Source: Deefgea salmonis
Lineage (GTDB): Bacteria > Pseudomonadota > Gammaproteobacteria > Burkholderiales > Chitinibacteraceae
Direction of reading: 5' to 3'
Assembly (NCBI RefSeq): GCF_020531905.1
Contig: NZ_JAJAWG010000006.1
Span: 124,001 to 188,000 of the forward strand
Length of the DNA stretch: 64,000 bases
The notes beneath the pieces were generated by a model that was given only the letters and a program-made list of their open reading frames with translations, did no database searches and was not told the DNA's origin. Shown piece by piece: positions 37,383 through 44,740 of the stretch; the first letter of the stretch is position 1, and every line of letters begins with the position of its first letter. The position numbers and the translations under genes are program-made.

Positions 37383-38125
37383 AAAACTGGGTTTTACTCC
37401 GTGGCTTAATGCGTGAAACACGGCACTGGGGCGATTTTGCACAGCAATTGCAGCAGCAATATCCACAAGATCGCATCATCATGCTCGACTGGCCGGGCAA
37501 TGGTCAGCTCAATGCGCAAATCAGCCCAAACCGCATCGAACAGATGGTGCAATACCTCAGGCAAACGCTGATCGAGCAAGGGCATCAAGCGCCCTACCAT
37601 GTAATAGCGCTCTCGCTTGGCGCGATGGTGGCCATTGCCTGGGCGCAGCAAGCGCCCAATGAATTGGCCAGTGCCACGCTGATCAACACCAGCTTGCGCC
37701 CGTTTAATCGGTTTTACCAACGCCTAAGGCCGCGCAATTATCCGCAACTACTGCGCCTACTGTTCAGCACTGCCGCGCAACAAGAACAAATCATTTTGCA
37801 ACTCACCAGCAACACCAGCATTCGATCGCAAGCTCAGCTATTACCGCAATGGATCGCGTACCAACAGCAATATCCGATTCGCCGCAGTAATATTTTGCGG
37901 CAATTATTTGCTGCTCTGCGCTACCGCAGCCGCCTTAATTGCCCCGCTGTTCCGCTGCAATTGCTAGCCAGCCAATGCGATCAGCTGGTGAGCGCACAAT
38001 GCAGCCAAACACTGGCACAGCGCTGGCAAATCCCGTTGTATCGCCACCCCAGCGCAGGGCATGATTTACCACTGGACGATGCCGCCTGGGTGCTCGCGCA
38101 TTTGCAGCTTGGCCAGCCAACATGA
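37379..38125 (+). CDS. Alpha/beta-fold hydrolase
   Basis: 248 residues from the ATG at 37379; an open frame upstream overlaps the peptidase gene and is ignored. WVLLRGLMRETRHWGDF replaces the usual oxyanion-hole HG with RG, then MLDWPGNG. The nucleophile elbow is ALSLGAM (Ser near 84, with Ala where the first Gly of GxSxG is usual), and the likely catalytic His is in PSAGHDLPLDD near the end. It resembles BioH-like esterases. Coupled by a 4-base overlap to the M14-like gene, so a joint hydrolytic pathway is possible. Confidence 0.82.
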   Translation: MKNWVLLRGLMRETRHWGDFAQQLQQQYPQDRIIMLDWPGNGQLNAQISPNRIEQMVQYLRQTLIEQGHQAPYHVIALSLGAMVAIAWAQQAPNELASATLINTSLRPFNRFYQRLRPRNYPQLLRLLFSTAAQQEQIILQLTSNTSIRSQAQLLPQWIAYQQQYPIRRSNILRQLFAALRYRSRLNCPAVPLQLLASQCDQLVSAQCSQTLAQRWQIPLYRHPSAGHDLPLDDAAWVLAHLQLGQPT

Positions 38126-38150
38126 TTTTGATGGGCAATCGATCTTAGGC

Positions 38151-38208
38151 AAAAAAAGGGTATATCTACACAGCGCTTATGGATAAAGCGCCGCATCGAT
38201 ATACCCTT
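38151..38208 (-). terminator. Terminator of sstT, shared with the hydrolase
   Basis: Outer stem GGGTATATC/GATATACCC with an inner stem AGCGCTT/AAGCGCC. Seven T residues follow on the reverse strand, so it mainly ends sstT. It lies between convergent genes. Confidence 0.75.
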
Positions 38209-38252
38209 AAATCACCAGCCGCATCACTGCTACAGCAGGTCTTCAAATCAAA

Positions 38253-39461
38253 TTATTTATTATTTTCTTCTGCCTGACACGCCGCAGCAGTAAACAAGAC
38301 GTCGGTTGATGAATTCAACGCGGTTTCCGCCGAATCTTGCAACACGCCAATGATAAAGCCGACGGCCACTACCTGCATTGCCACGTCATTCGAAATCCCA
38401 AACAAGCTACACGCCAATGGAATCAATAACAAAGAGCCGCCAGCCACACCCGAAGCGCCACACGCACAAATCGCGGCCACCAAACTCAATAGCAAGGCCG
38501 TTGGCACATCCACCGCAATACCCAGCGTATGCACCGCCGCCAAAGTCAGCACCGTAATCGTAATCGCCGCACCGGCCATATTGATGGTCGCGCCCAAAGG
38601 AATCGACACTGAATACGTATCTTCATGCAAGCCCAGCTTTTCACACAAAGCCATATTCACTGGAATATTCGCCGCTGAACTGCGGGTAAAAAACGCCGTA
38701 ATCCCGCTCTCGCGCAAGCAAGTAAACACCAAAGGGAATGGATTTTTGCGGATTTTCCAAAACACAATCAAAGGATTGAGTACCAAAGCCACCAGCAACA
38801 TACTGCCCAATAACACCCCCAACAGCTGGGCATAGCTCAATAAAACACTCAAGCCCGTTTCGGCCAGCGTCGTCGCAACCAAGCCAAAAATACCCAAGGG
38901 CGCAAAACGAATAATCAAACGCACAATAAACGTAATGCCGTAGCTTAAATCGTGCACCACTAATTTAGTGCTTTCAGCAGCATGTCTGAGTGCAATCCCC
39001 AGCGCAATCGCCCACGCCAAAATGCCAATAAAATTGGCTTGCAATAAAGCATTAATTGGATTGTCCACCACATTAAACAACAAGCTTTTAATGACTTCGC
39101 CAATGCCGCCGGGCGGGGCTAATTTACCGCTTTGCGCCACCAAAGTCAGCGCCGTCGGAAAAGCAAAACTCATCATCACCGCAACCAAAGCCGCCGAAAA
39201 CGTACCCAATAAATACAGCACTAAAATCGGCCGAATATGCGTTGGCTGGCCTTGTTTATGATTGGCAATCGACGCCGCCACCAACACAAACACCAAAATC
39301 GGCGCCACTGCTTTAAGCGCACTAATAAATAAATTACCCAGCAAACCCACCGATTTTGCCGCATCAGGCGCAATCAAACTCAGCAGAATACCCGCCACCA
39401 AACCCAGCATAATCTGGCCCACTAAACTTCCATGCTTTATATAGCGCAGCAAATGATTCAT
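38253..39461 (-). CDS. sstT: Serine/threonine:sodium symporter SstT
   Basis: 402 residues, dicarboxylate/amino acid:cation symporter (DAACS) family, inner membrane. It has the SstT N-terminus ([22 protein letters not shown]), the serine-rich [19 protein letters not shown] region near residue 265, and [30 protein letters not shown], the substrate/Na+ site of the family. [20 protein letters not shown] and a C-terminal [17 protein letters not shown] further support SstT over GltP/DctA. The length fits E. coli SstT (414). Monocistronic. Confidence 0.94.
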   Translation of the reverse strand: MNHLLRYIKHGSLVGQIMLGLVAGILLSLIAPDAAKSVGLLGNLFISALKAVAPILVFVLVAASIANHKQGQPTHIRPILVLYLLGTFSAALVAVMMSFAFPTALTLVAQSGKLAPPGGIGEVIKSLLFNVVDNPINALLQANFIGILAWAIALGIALRHAAESTKLVVHDLSYGITFIVRLIIRFAPLGIFGLVATTLAETGLSVLLSYAQLLGVLLGSMLLVALVLNPLIVFWKIRKNPFPLVFTCLRESGITAFFTRSSAANIPVNMALCEKLGLHEDTYSVSIPLGATINMAGAAITITVLTLAAVHTLGIAVDVPTALLLSLVAAICACGASGVAGGSLLLIPLACSLFGISNDVAMQVVAVGFIIGVLQDSAETALNSSTDVLFTAAACQAEENNK

Positions 39462-39682
39462 TCTATTCCTCTCTCAAAGTATCCCCACCCTCAAATACCT
39501 CAAAATCAGTGGGGGTGAACAGTCTAGCGGTAAAAATGACATTTTTTTGAACTATTTAGCGATAAATCATCAGATTTAAATCTACGAAAGCAAATCAAAC
39601 GGCAAAAAAAAGAAAGCCCCTAAATTCAGTAAGAAAAACAGCCGATAAAAAAGCGCCCGCCCTTCTTCAAGCACCAAACAGC

Positions 39683-40414
39683 TCAATCCATCATCGCGTT
39701 AAATTTACTCACGCTGTGATCGATCTGTTCCGGCGCGTAATTATTGCCTACCGAATAAGCCGCAATTTTGCCCAGATGGGTGTAACTCAAACCGGTTTCA
39801 TCCGCCCAAGTATTAAACGCCTGCTGAATGCGTTCTAAATCGCGTTTGGCGCTCGGTTGAGCGGGAATATCCAAACCGGCTTGCTGCAGCGCCAACACCA
39901 CATCTTGGCTTAATACAAAACCATCTTTGCCGACATAGCGCAAAAACCACTGCCCGGTATTGCCCCCCAAGCGGCTGCCGCGTTTTTTTAGCACCGCCAT
40001 CAAATCGATCTGCCGCGACGCAGGAAACGTATTTAAAAACCGCGCAAAACTACCGTACTCATGGCTATACGCCCGCACAAAGCTGACATTCTCCATCAGC
40101 GCTTTAATCCGCGGCCAATGCCGTACCACGCGAGGATCATTGCAATACGCCTCCCACTGCTCGGCAGACAGCATCGCCAACCGATCGACATCAAAACCCA
40201 AAAAAGCCGCCTCAAACTGCGGCCATTTGTTATTGATCACCGTCCAATTAAAACCCGCTTGATTAATCGTGCGGCACATCATCGCCAACACCCGATCATC
40301 GGGCAACGCCAAAAACTGCGCCTCGCTCGCCACCTTGGGCAATAAAGCCTGTAAAGCCCGCGCCCCACCTTTACGCGCCATCGCGCGGGCTTGAATCTCA
40401 GCAAATTTTTCCAT
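39683..40414 (-). CDS. DNA-3-methyladenine glycosylase I family protein
   Basis: 243 residues from the ATG at 40414 (GGAG six bases upstream). It resembles the Tag superfamily: MMCRTINQAGFNWTVINNKWPQFEAAFLGFDVDRLAMLSAEQ in the first third and ALMENVSFVRAYSHEYGSFARFL in the middle match the helical layout of Tag (typically WxxILxKRxxFRxAF and an ENxRxIIRN helix). The classic zinc ligands of Tag (a Cys and two C-terminal His plus a Cys) are not all evident, so this is a divergent member. Likely role: base-excision repair of alkylated DNA, inferred from the fold. Confidence 0.75.
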   Translation of the reverse strand: MEKFAEIQARAMARKGGARALQALLPKVASEAQFLALPDDRVLAMMCRTINQAGFNWTVINNKWPQFEAAFLGFDVDRLAMLSAEQWEAYCNDPRVVRHWPRIKALMENVSFVRAYSHEYGSFARFLNTFPASRQIDLMAVLKKRGSRLGGNTGQWFLRYVGKDGFVLSQDVVLALQQAGLDIPAQPSAKRDLERIQQAFNTWADETGLSYTHLGKIAAYSVGNNYAPEQIDHSVSKFNAMMD

Positions 40415-40640
40415 CATCGTCTCCAAATCACCTACCACCGCAGCAAGCCAAACCTCGCCGAGTCGCTACCCAACATCATACCCAAGTCCAACGCAGCGCA
40501 GCGCGAACTGATGACCAAACAACACGATCAACGCAACATCGCCAAGAGCGATTCATCCAGTGAGGGAATAACAAGCTGAGGTTAATACGGGGGTATGAAT
40601 AACAAGGCTTGAAAAATAAAGAGCGGCAATTAAATACCTA

Positions 40641-40725
40641 GGTAGGGTGTATTCGACGCGCAGCGGCAATACGCCTATTGACATAGAGATTCAGCGTGGT
40701 GATGTGCGATGGTTGATTATATGAC
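40641..40725 (+). repeat. About 85-bp direct repeat, left copy, before the cassette array
   Basis: Reads TAGGGTGTATTCGACGCGC, AGCGGCAATACGCCTATTG, then GATTCAGCGTGGTGATG and TTGATTA. A copy in the same orientation at 42432-42513 shares most of these bases. The two copies bracket the reverse-strand cassette genes. The remaining sequence of the gene-free 40415-40869 stretch shows no gene. Confidence 0.7.
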
Positions 40726-40869
40726 CGCGGTATGGCGCGTAATATTTATAGCGATCACGCCCCATACCGTACTGCGCTGCAATTAGCTCACCCCTTTGAA
40801 TGTTTGATTCGCAAATGCACAAGGGCTGCTACCAAATTGAATGGCCGTATCAGTCCCACTCGAATGTAG

Positions 40870-41247
40870 TTAGCCAGCAAGTGCCGCCTTCATGAGGCTG
40901 ACTGCTGCATCTTTGGCGACTGCTTTGACTAGATCGAATGTCATGGATACCCCTTGATCGACGAAAGTCTTCTTTGTTTTCTGCCATACGGTTTCACTGC
41001 GAATTGCATCAAGAAATTCATGCCCTTCCCAAGTAAGGCGCTGTGCGAAAAAGTCCTTAACCTCTGGGCCAATAGTTTTGCTTACTTGGCCATTAACAAG
41101 TCCTGCTTCGATAAGCAGGGTCATGTGATATGAGATTTCTGCAGCCCGATCCGGTGGAAAACTACCTAAGCGAACCATATCAGCAGGAAGAGTGCACTCC
41201 TCAACCTTTGTAAGAAGCTCTCGAATTGTTTCCCAATTACGTTTCAT
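40870..41247 (-). CDS. DUF2513 protein, cassette-borne
   Basis: 125 residues. It matches DUF2513 by memory: N-terminal MKRNWETIRELLTKVEE, central AEISYHMTLLIEAGLV, and RLTWEGHEFLDAIRSETVWQKTKKTF. DUF2513 proteins look like small winged-helix proteins, often found in phages, plasmids and integron cassettes; the function is unknown. The C-terminal part is an alanine-rich helix. The start is 33 bp from the crossover side of the attC site at 41280-41339. The TAA stop lies inside GGCTAAC (40869-40875), as often happens when a cassette gene ends in the attC R'' box, but no matching R' box is visible further left. Confidence 0.8.
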   Translation of the reverse strand: MKRNWETIRELLTKVEECTLPADMVRLGSFPPDRAAEISYHMTLLIEAGLVNGQVSKTIGPEVKDFFAQRLTWEGHEFLDAIRSETVWQKTKKTFVDQGVSMTFDLVKAVAKDAAVSLMKAALAG

Positions 41248-41279
41248 TTTGCTGAGCCTCGTGAGTCAATGGAATTGGT

Positions 41280-41339
41280 GGCTAACGTTTGACATAAAGG
41301 ACGTGCTTTAGCGCGTCCCGCTTGATGGATGGGTTAGGC
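41280..41339 (-). other. attC-like recombination site (60 bp)
   Basis: Reverse strand: R'' box GCCTAAC, then CCATCCATCAAGC, a central hairpin GGGACG/CGTCC, then TTTATGTCAAAC and R' box GTTAGCC. The order, spacing and CAAGC/CAAAC inner boxes match the attC of aadA-type cassettes as I remember it (TTCAAGC and ACTCAAGC in the same places). It starts 2 bases after the stop of the PH-domain gene and 33 bases before the DUF2513 gene, exactly where a cassette boundary should be. R' has one deviation from GTTRRRY. Confidence 0.78.
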
Positions 41340-41341
41340 TT

Positions 41342-41749
41342 TTAATCTTTGTCTTGAGACTCCATAAACGCACGGCGAAATGCCATAGGTTCGGAAATAC
41401 CAGGAATCGGAGCTTGCGGGTTGCCAGAGCCTGAAATAACTAGCGTACCAAAATTAAAAATACGACCAAGAATGCCCTGATTTACTTGAATACTTTCTAC
41501 TTTACTGATGTTGAGTTCAACTGTCTGACGGCTGATGAAGCCAAACTTTGCAATAACTCTTTTATTTGTAAAGGCAAGTTCTGTCGTTTTATATCGAATA
41601 AAAGCAACAAGCCAAAAAATAAGACCAATACCAATAGAGATTGTGAGAAGTCCAAGAACTATCAGCGGAGCAAGTGACCAAAGACTAACATTGCCTTTGT
41701 AAATTACTTTTTCGTCTTTAATTAGTGCGTCTTCCATATAACTTGCCAT
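41342..41749 (-). CDS. Bacterial PH-domain (bPH2/DUF304) membrane protein, cassette-borne
   Basis: 135 residues. Two close hydrophobic segments lie at about residues 25-50 (SLAPLIVLGLLTISIGIGLIFWLVAFI). A bPH2 domain follows: TTELAFTNKRVIAKFGFISRQTVELNISKVESIQVNQGILGRIFNFGTLVISG, as in YdbS/YdbT-like proteins. It ends in a short cytoplasmic tail. The function is unknown; such proteins are common cargo of integron cassettes and superintegrons. It is bounded by attC-like sites on both sides, with the ATG 46 bp from the upstream crossover box and the stop 2 bp from the downstream site. Confidence 0.85.
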   Translation of the reverse strand: MASYMEDALIKDEKVIYKGNVSLWSLAPLIVLGLLTISIGIGLIFWLVAFIRYKTTELAFTNKRVIAKFGFISRQTVELNISKVESIQVNQGILGRIFNFGTLVISGSGNPQAPIPGISEPMAFRRAFMESQDKD

Positions 41750-41794
41750 ATTACTTTCCTTTTTTATTGAGGCGATTCAAAGGCATCACCAAAA

Positions 41795-41888
41795 GCCTAA
41801 CGTGAAGATAACCGGCGTCGAGAGGCTTAATCGCGCAGCGTCCAGCGACCAGCGACCAAAGGAAGGGAGATTGAGCGTAGGGTTAGGT
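41795..41888 (-). other. attC-like recombination site (94 bp)
   Basis: Reverse strand: R'' box ACCTAAC followed by CCTACGCTCAATC, a longer central region, then GGTTATCTTCAC and R' box GTTAGGC. Both boxes fit the RYYYAAC and GTTRRRY consensus fully and are complementary to each other apart from the outermost base. The R'' box supplies the TAA stop of the upstream DUF2695-like remnant. It is the second attC in the same orientation, 455 bp from the first. Confidence 0.78.
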
Positions 41889-42023
41889 TTCTGTTTCAAG
41901 GTACCACCCAACCAAATCAGTTACTGCGTCATACACGTTGTAAATAACCTCACAATCGCAAAACCCACCGTGTTCTTGAAGTTGCGTATCCCGTTTGTTG
42001 TTTTCATTATTTATTTCCAAGAA
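41883..42023 (-). pseudogene. C-terminal remnant of a DUF2695-like cassette gene
   Basis: On the reverse strand a frame of about 46 codons reads to the TAA inside the attC R'' box, with RDTQLQEHGGFCDCEVIYNV in its second half. HGGFCDCEV is the signature I remember for DUF2695. The frame is closed upstream by a TGA with no ATG, so the N-terminal half is missing, though a TTG at 42020 is possible. It is the third cassette-like unit of the array. Confidence 0.55.
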
Positions 42024-42290
42024 TCAAAAATTGAACCAATAGCCCTTCTTGTGCCAAAAGACTGAAATCAAATCCTTAGCAAATCATGCCCAAGCAGCCA
42101 GTACAGCCCATAAAAATTACAAAGGCATACTACACCACATCCTTACAAACCTTTCATAAAAACAAAGCATTGTCATATTCTTGCCGCATTCCCCGCAAAG
42201 CCCCTATCGCCCCAGATTGCTGCACACCATCGGCTCAATACGCAATCAACGCAGAGCATTCAATCGCGATAAAAAATAACAGCAAAAATC
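42024..42290. other. Gene-free part of the accessory region
   Basis: Together with the repeats at 42291 and 42432 it forms a gap of about 490 bases. Only short frames without ribosome-binding sites are seen. No attC boxes or promoters could be supported. Confidence 0.5.
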
Positions 42291-42362
42291 TAGGGATTGT
42301 TGACGTTTGGTTTTCGGTCGCTGCTGACGCAATTTTCGCGGCAGATCAAGGCATTATATGCG
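42291..42362 (+). repeat. Degenerate solo left end of the family A element
   Basis: Reads TAGGGATTGTTGACGTTTGG, then CGCTGCTGACGCAATTTTCG and CGGCAGATCAAGGC, matching the left half of the 16606-16899 element before the similarity fades. No right half follows. Confidence 0.65.
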
Positions 42363-42431
42363 ACCAATAACCAGTTATTTAATGATGTATAAGCCAGAAA
42401 TCCAAATAAATAAGGGACTGTAGCCATATAC

Positions 42432-42513
42432 ATAGGGTGTATGCCACGCGCAGCGGCAATACGCTAATTGGCTTAGGGATTCAGAGGATGGTGAGCGATG
42501 CGTGCTTGATTAC
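42432..42513 (+). repeat. About 80-bp direct repeat, right copy, after the cassette array
   Basis: Reads TAGGGTGTATGCCACGCGC, AGCGGCAATACGCTAATTG, GATTCAGAGGATGGTGAGC and CTTGATTACGCCC. It shares its layout with the copy at 40641-40725 in the same orientation. Its right edge overlaps the stop of the DUF4209-like gene. Confidence 0.7.
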
Positions 42514-44306
42514 GCCCTACTTGCTGCACTTTCTGGTTTGTAATTCTGTTTCCAGTAGCTACCTAAAGGCAACATTACAATATGTAAAACTAGCCACCAA
42601 AGAAAAACAGGTGCAACACCATAAAAGTGACTTGCTGGCATATAACCATGGGACATTTGATTTCTTAAATCTCCATATATTTTATCTATTAAAATTGCTT
42701 GAAGATTTCCGACAATATCTTGCCCCAAAACTTCAATAATAACTGGGTGTTCTAATAGAAACTTAAGGCCACTTCTTTCTTGGGAGCCATCACCGTGCAA
42801 TGTTGTTGGTTCCTCACCCTGACTTCGAGCCAAGTATCTAAGTGAATTTTCAATTTGTGGAATAAGAATATGACACGCACTTAGGAAATCCCCTTCAAGG
42901 CCGAAAGTAAGTCCTTTAATATAAAAGTATTCGTGACCATAGGGTATAAACGGACTGTTTTTTAAAATCGACTCTAGTGCGTATTCAGAAACATGATGCT
43001 GAATCATTAGCTCATTGAGGGCCGGTCGTATCTGCCCTTGGACTGCTAACTGATGATCAATTCCAATATTTTTCATCATCGTAGCCCAAGTAGCTGGGCC
43101 ATCTTGACTCTCACTGAGTCCCATACCAGCCGGAACCGTAGCAACTGTGATACCTTCGTGATCTATATGCATTCCACCAAACATCCATGCAAAACTCTTT
43201 TGCATCTGCTCGATTGCTTGCTTTTTCAGTCTGTTAATATCTGTAGGTCTTGAAACCAAAACACCAAGCCTAAAAAGCATATCGAAAAAATCTTTACCTT
43301 GAACTTGAATTTTTGCTTGATGAACAATTTCGCTAACGTCTTGTGCTGGCGTTGAAAACTCATGGAGTTGATGGAGAGATTCAATCTGGCGGTCTCTCAT
43401 TGTTTCATATAACTCAAGTCTTTCTTGCCTTGTATTGGGAACTTTAGACAATGCATCGATTGCTTTAAGTATGCACCCGGCAGCTATCAGCCCACCCTCT
43501 TGAGATTCGGAATCTTTGACATGGCAAGCAGCTATTTTTTTCCAGATTTCTTGCTGTTTACCTTTATTTCGAGTCGAGAGTGCAGAGTTCAATGCACACT
43601 CCCACGCATTTATCGCTGTCCTAGTATCACCTAATTCGAAACGAATTTGAGCAATTTCCTCTGCTGTATTGAGAATCCAGTCATTACTCCCAACGCTACA
43701 TTCATGTGATAACTTCAATAAACGTAAAGCATAAAAGGGATTATCATCTAGCTTTTTACTATTTATCTCAGATGTAATGAAATTAGCTAATTTTTCGAAC
43801 AAATCAGGCCGCTGAGTGTCTCTTCTGAACATACAGCTCAACCTTAATGCACGTTCGATTCGCTCTGCTGGGTAAACCCATGAATCAGCTATTGTTAATA
43901 ATTTTTTTGCAGATTCAAGATATGACTCTATTGCCATATATGCATGATCAACACTTCCAACTTTTGTAACCCAAGAAATATCTGCTAATCGTGCTTTTAA
44001 CTCAGGAATTGTCACAAACGAGCAAAATTGAGAAAGCGCGCTCAAAGACTCTTTAGAAAAATCATTAGCAATAAGGCCTCTATGGTCTTGCATTATAAAT
44101 TTAGGTGAAAATGGAGCTTTCGGATTTTCAGGCTTTAGGTGCATCGAGCAAGTGGCTGATAGTAACTTTGAGGCATTACAGTTTTTAATACTCCCAAAAA
44201 CCGATTCTAATTCAGAATACACGGGGCTTTTACATGAACTGGCTATTTGCTCTTGATCTAATGATTGTAACTCTTCTAAAGTCACTTCAACTTCTTGAAT
44301 TGACAT
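42510..44306 (-). CDS. Large DUF4209-like protein with C-terminal HEPN-type RNxxxH motif
   Basis: 598 residues from the ATG at 44306, which has GGAGG 5 bases before it; the frame extends into a palindromic repeat upstream and is rejected. The first 350 residues are alpha-helical, TPR-like (AEEIAQIRFELGDTRTAINAWECAL). The C-terminal quarter has GDFLSACHILIPQIENSLRYLAR and DLRNQMSHGYM, i.e. R-N-x-x-x-H as in HEPN RNase folds and DUF4209. A membrane-like WWLVLHIVMLPLG follows. AT-rich and set among repeats, which suggests transfer. HEPN proteins are often defence or toxin RNases; for this protein that is inference. Confidence 0.72.
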   Translation of the reverse strand: MSIQEVEVTLEELQSLDQEQIASSCKSPVYSELESVFGSIKNCNASKLLSATCSMHLKPENPKAPFSPKFIMQDHRGLIANDFSKESLSALSQFCSFVTIPELKARLADISWVTKVGSVDHAYMAIESYLESAKKLLTIADSWVYPAERIERALRLSCMFRRDTQRPDLFEKLANFITSEINSKKLDDNPFYALRLLKLSHECSVGSNDWILNTAEEIAQIRFELGDTRTAINAWECALNSALSTRNKGKQQEIWKKIAACHVKDSESQEGGLIAAGCILKAIDALSKVPNTRQERLELYETMRDRQIESLHQLHEFSTPAQDVSEIVHQAKIQVQGKDFFDMLFRLGVLVSRPTDINRLKKQAIEQMQKSFAWMFGGMHIDHEGITVATVPAGMGLSESQDGPATWATMMKNIGIDHQLAVQGQIRPALNELMIQHHVSEYALESILKNSPFIPYGHEYFYIKGLTFGLEGDFLSACHILIPQIENSLRYLARSQGEEPTTLHGDGSQERSGLKFLLEHPVIIEVLGQDIVGNLQAILIDKIYGDLRNQMSHGYMPASHFYGVAPVFLWWLVLHIVMLPLGSYWKQNYKPESAASRA

Positions 44307-44340
44307 ATAACCTCCGTGTGTAGATTGCTTGGGCAGTACT

Positions 44341-44378
44341 GTAGGTTGGGCTAAGCCTGCGCAGCCCAACGTTTACCG
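44341..44378 (+). repeat. 38-bp palindromic repeat, left arm of an inverted pair
   Basis: Contains GTAGGTTGGGCTAAGC and GCAGCCCAACGTTTACCG, itself partly palindromic (TTGGGCT/AGCCCAA). It is the near-exact reverse complement of 44562-44599. It lies 34 bp upstream of the DUF4209-like start codon and could affect its transcription. Confidence 0.75.
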
Positions 44379-44561
44379 CGCACCTAGGCCATAATTTCAA
44401 TCGAAAACATCAACCTGCAGCACCAATAAATCATGCTAAAGCTTGGCTAAAATAACAAGAAAAATCATGCACGCTTGTACTTCGATAAAACATTTTCATG
44501 ATTCCGACATCGCTTCAAAGCAATCTCGTAATGAAATGAATCGCGATTACAGATTGACACT

Positions 44562-44599
44562 CGGTAAACGTTGGGCTGCGCAAGCTTAGCCCAACCTAC
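44562..44599 (-). repeat. 38-bp palindromic repeat, right arm of the inverted pair
   Basis: Contains CGGTAAACGTTGGGCT and CTTAGCCCAACCTAC, matching the left arm with one difference. The 183 bases between the arms contain no gene. A further palindrome, GGCGGGTTA with TAACCCGCC, lies at 44637-44665. The whole 44307-44740 gap is repeat sequence. Confidence 0.75.
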
Positions 44600-44740
44600 G
44601 ATACTGATTGGATGCCGGTGATCTCGGCGGCAGATTGGCGGGTTACGCCTGAAGGCTAACCCGCCCTACGCTTGGGATTTACGTTTTGGTATTTGATTGC
44701 AGGCCATGATAATCAAAGCCCCGCAACCAATACCCCCCCA

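Noticed and set aside
44370-44575. GCCCAAC at 44364-44370 and GTTGGGC near 44570 as R''/R' boxes of a third attC
   Set aside because: The boxes belong to the perfect 38-bp inverted palindromic repeats. They are about 200 bp apart with no inner hairpin of attC type, and pairing is exact over the whole arm, unlike attC sites.
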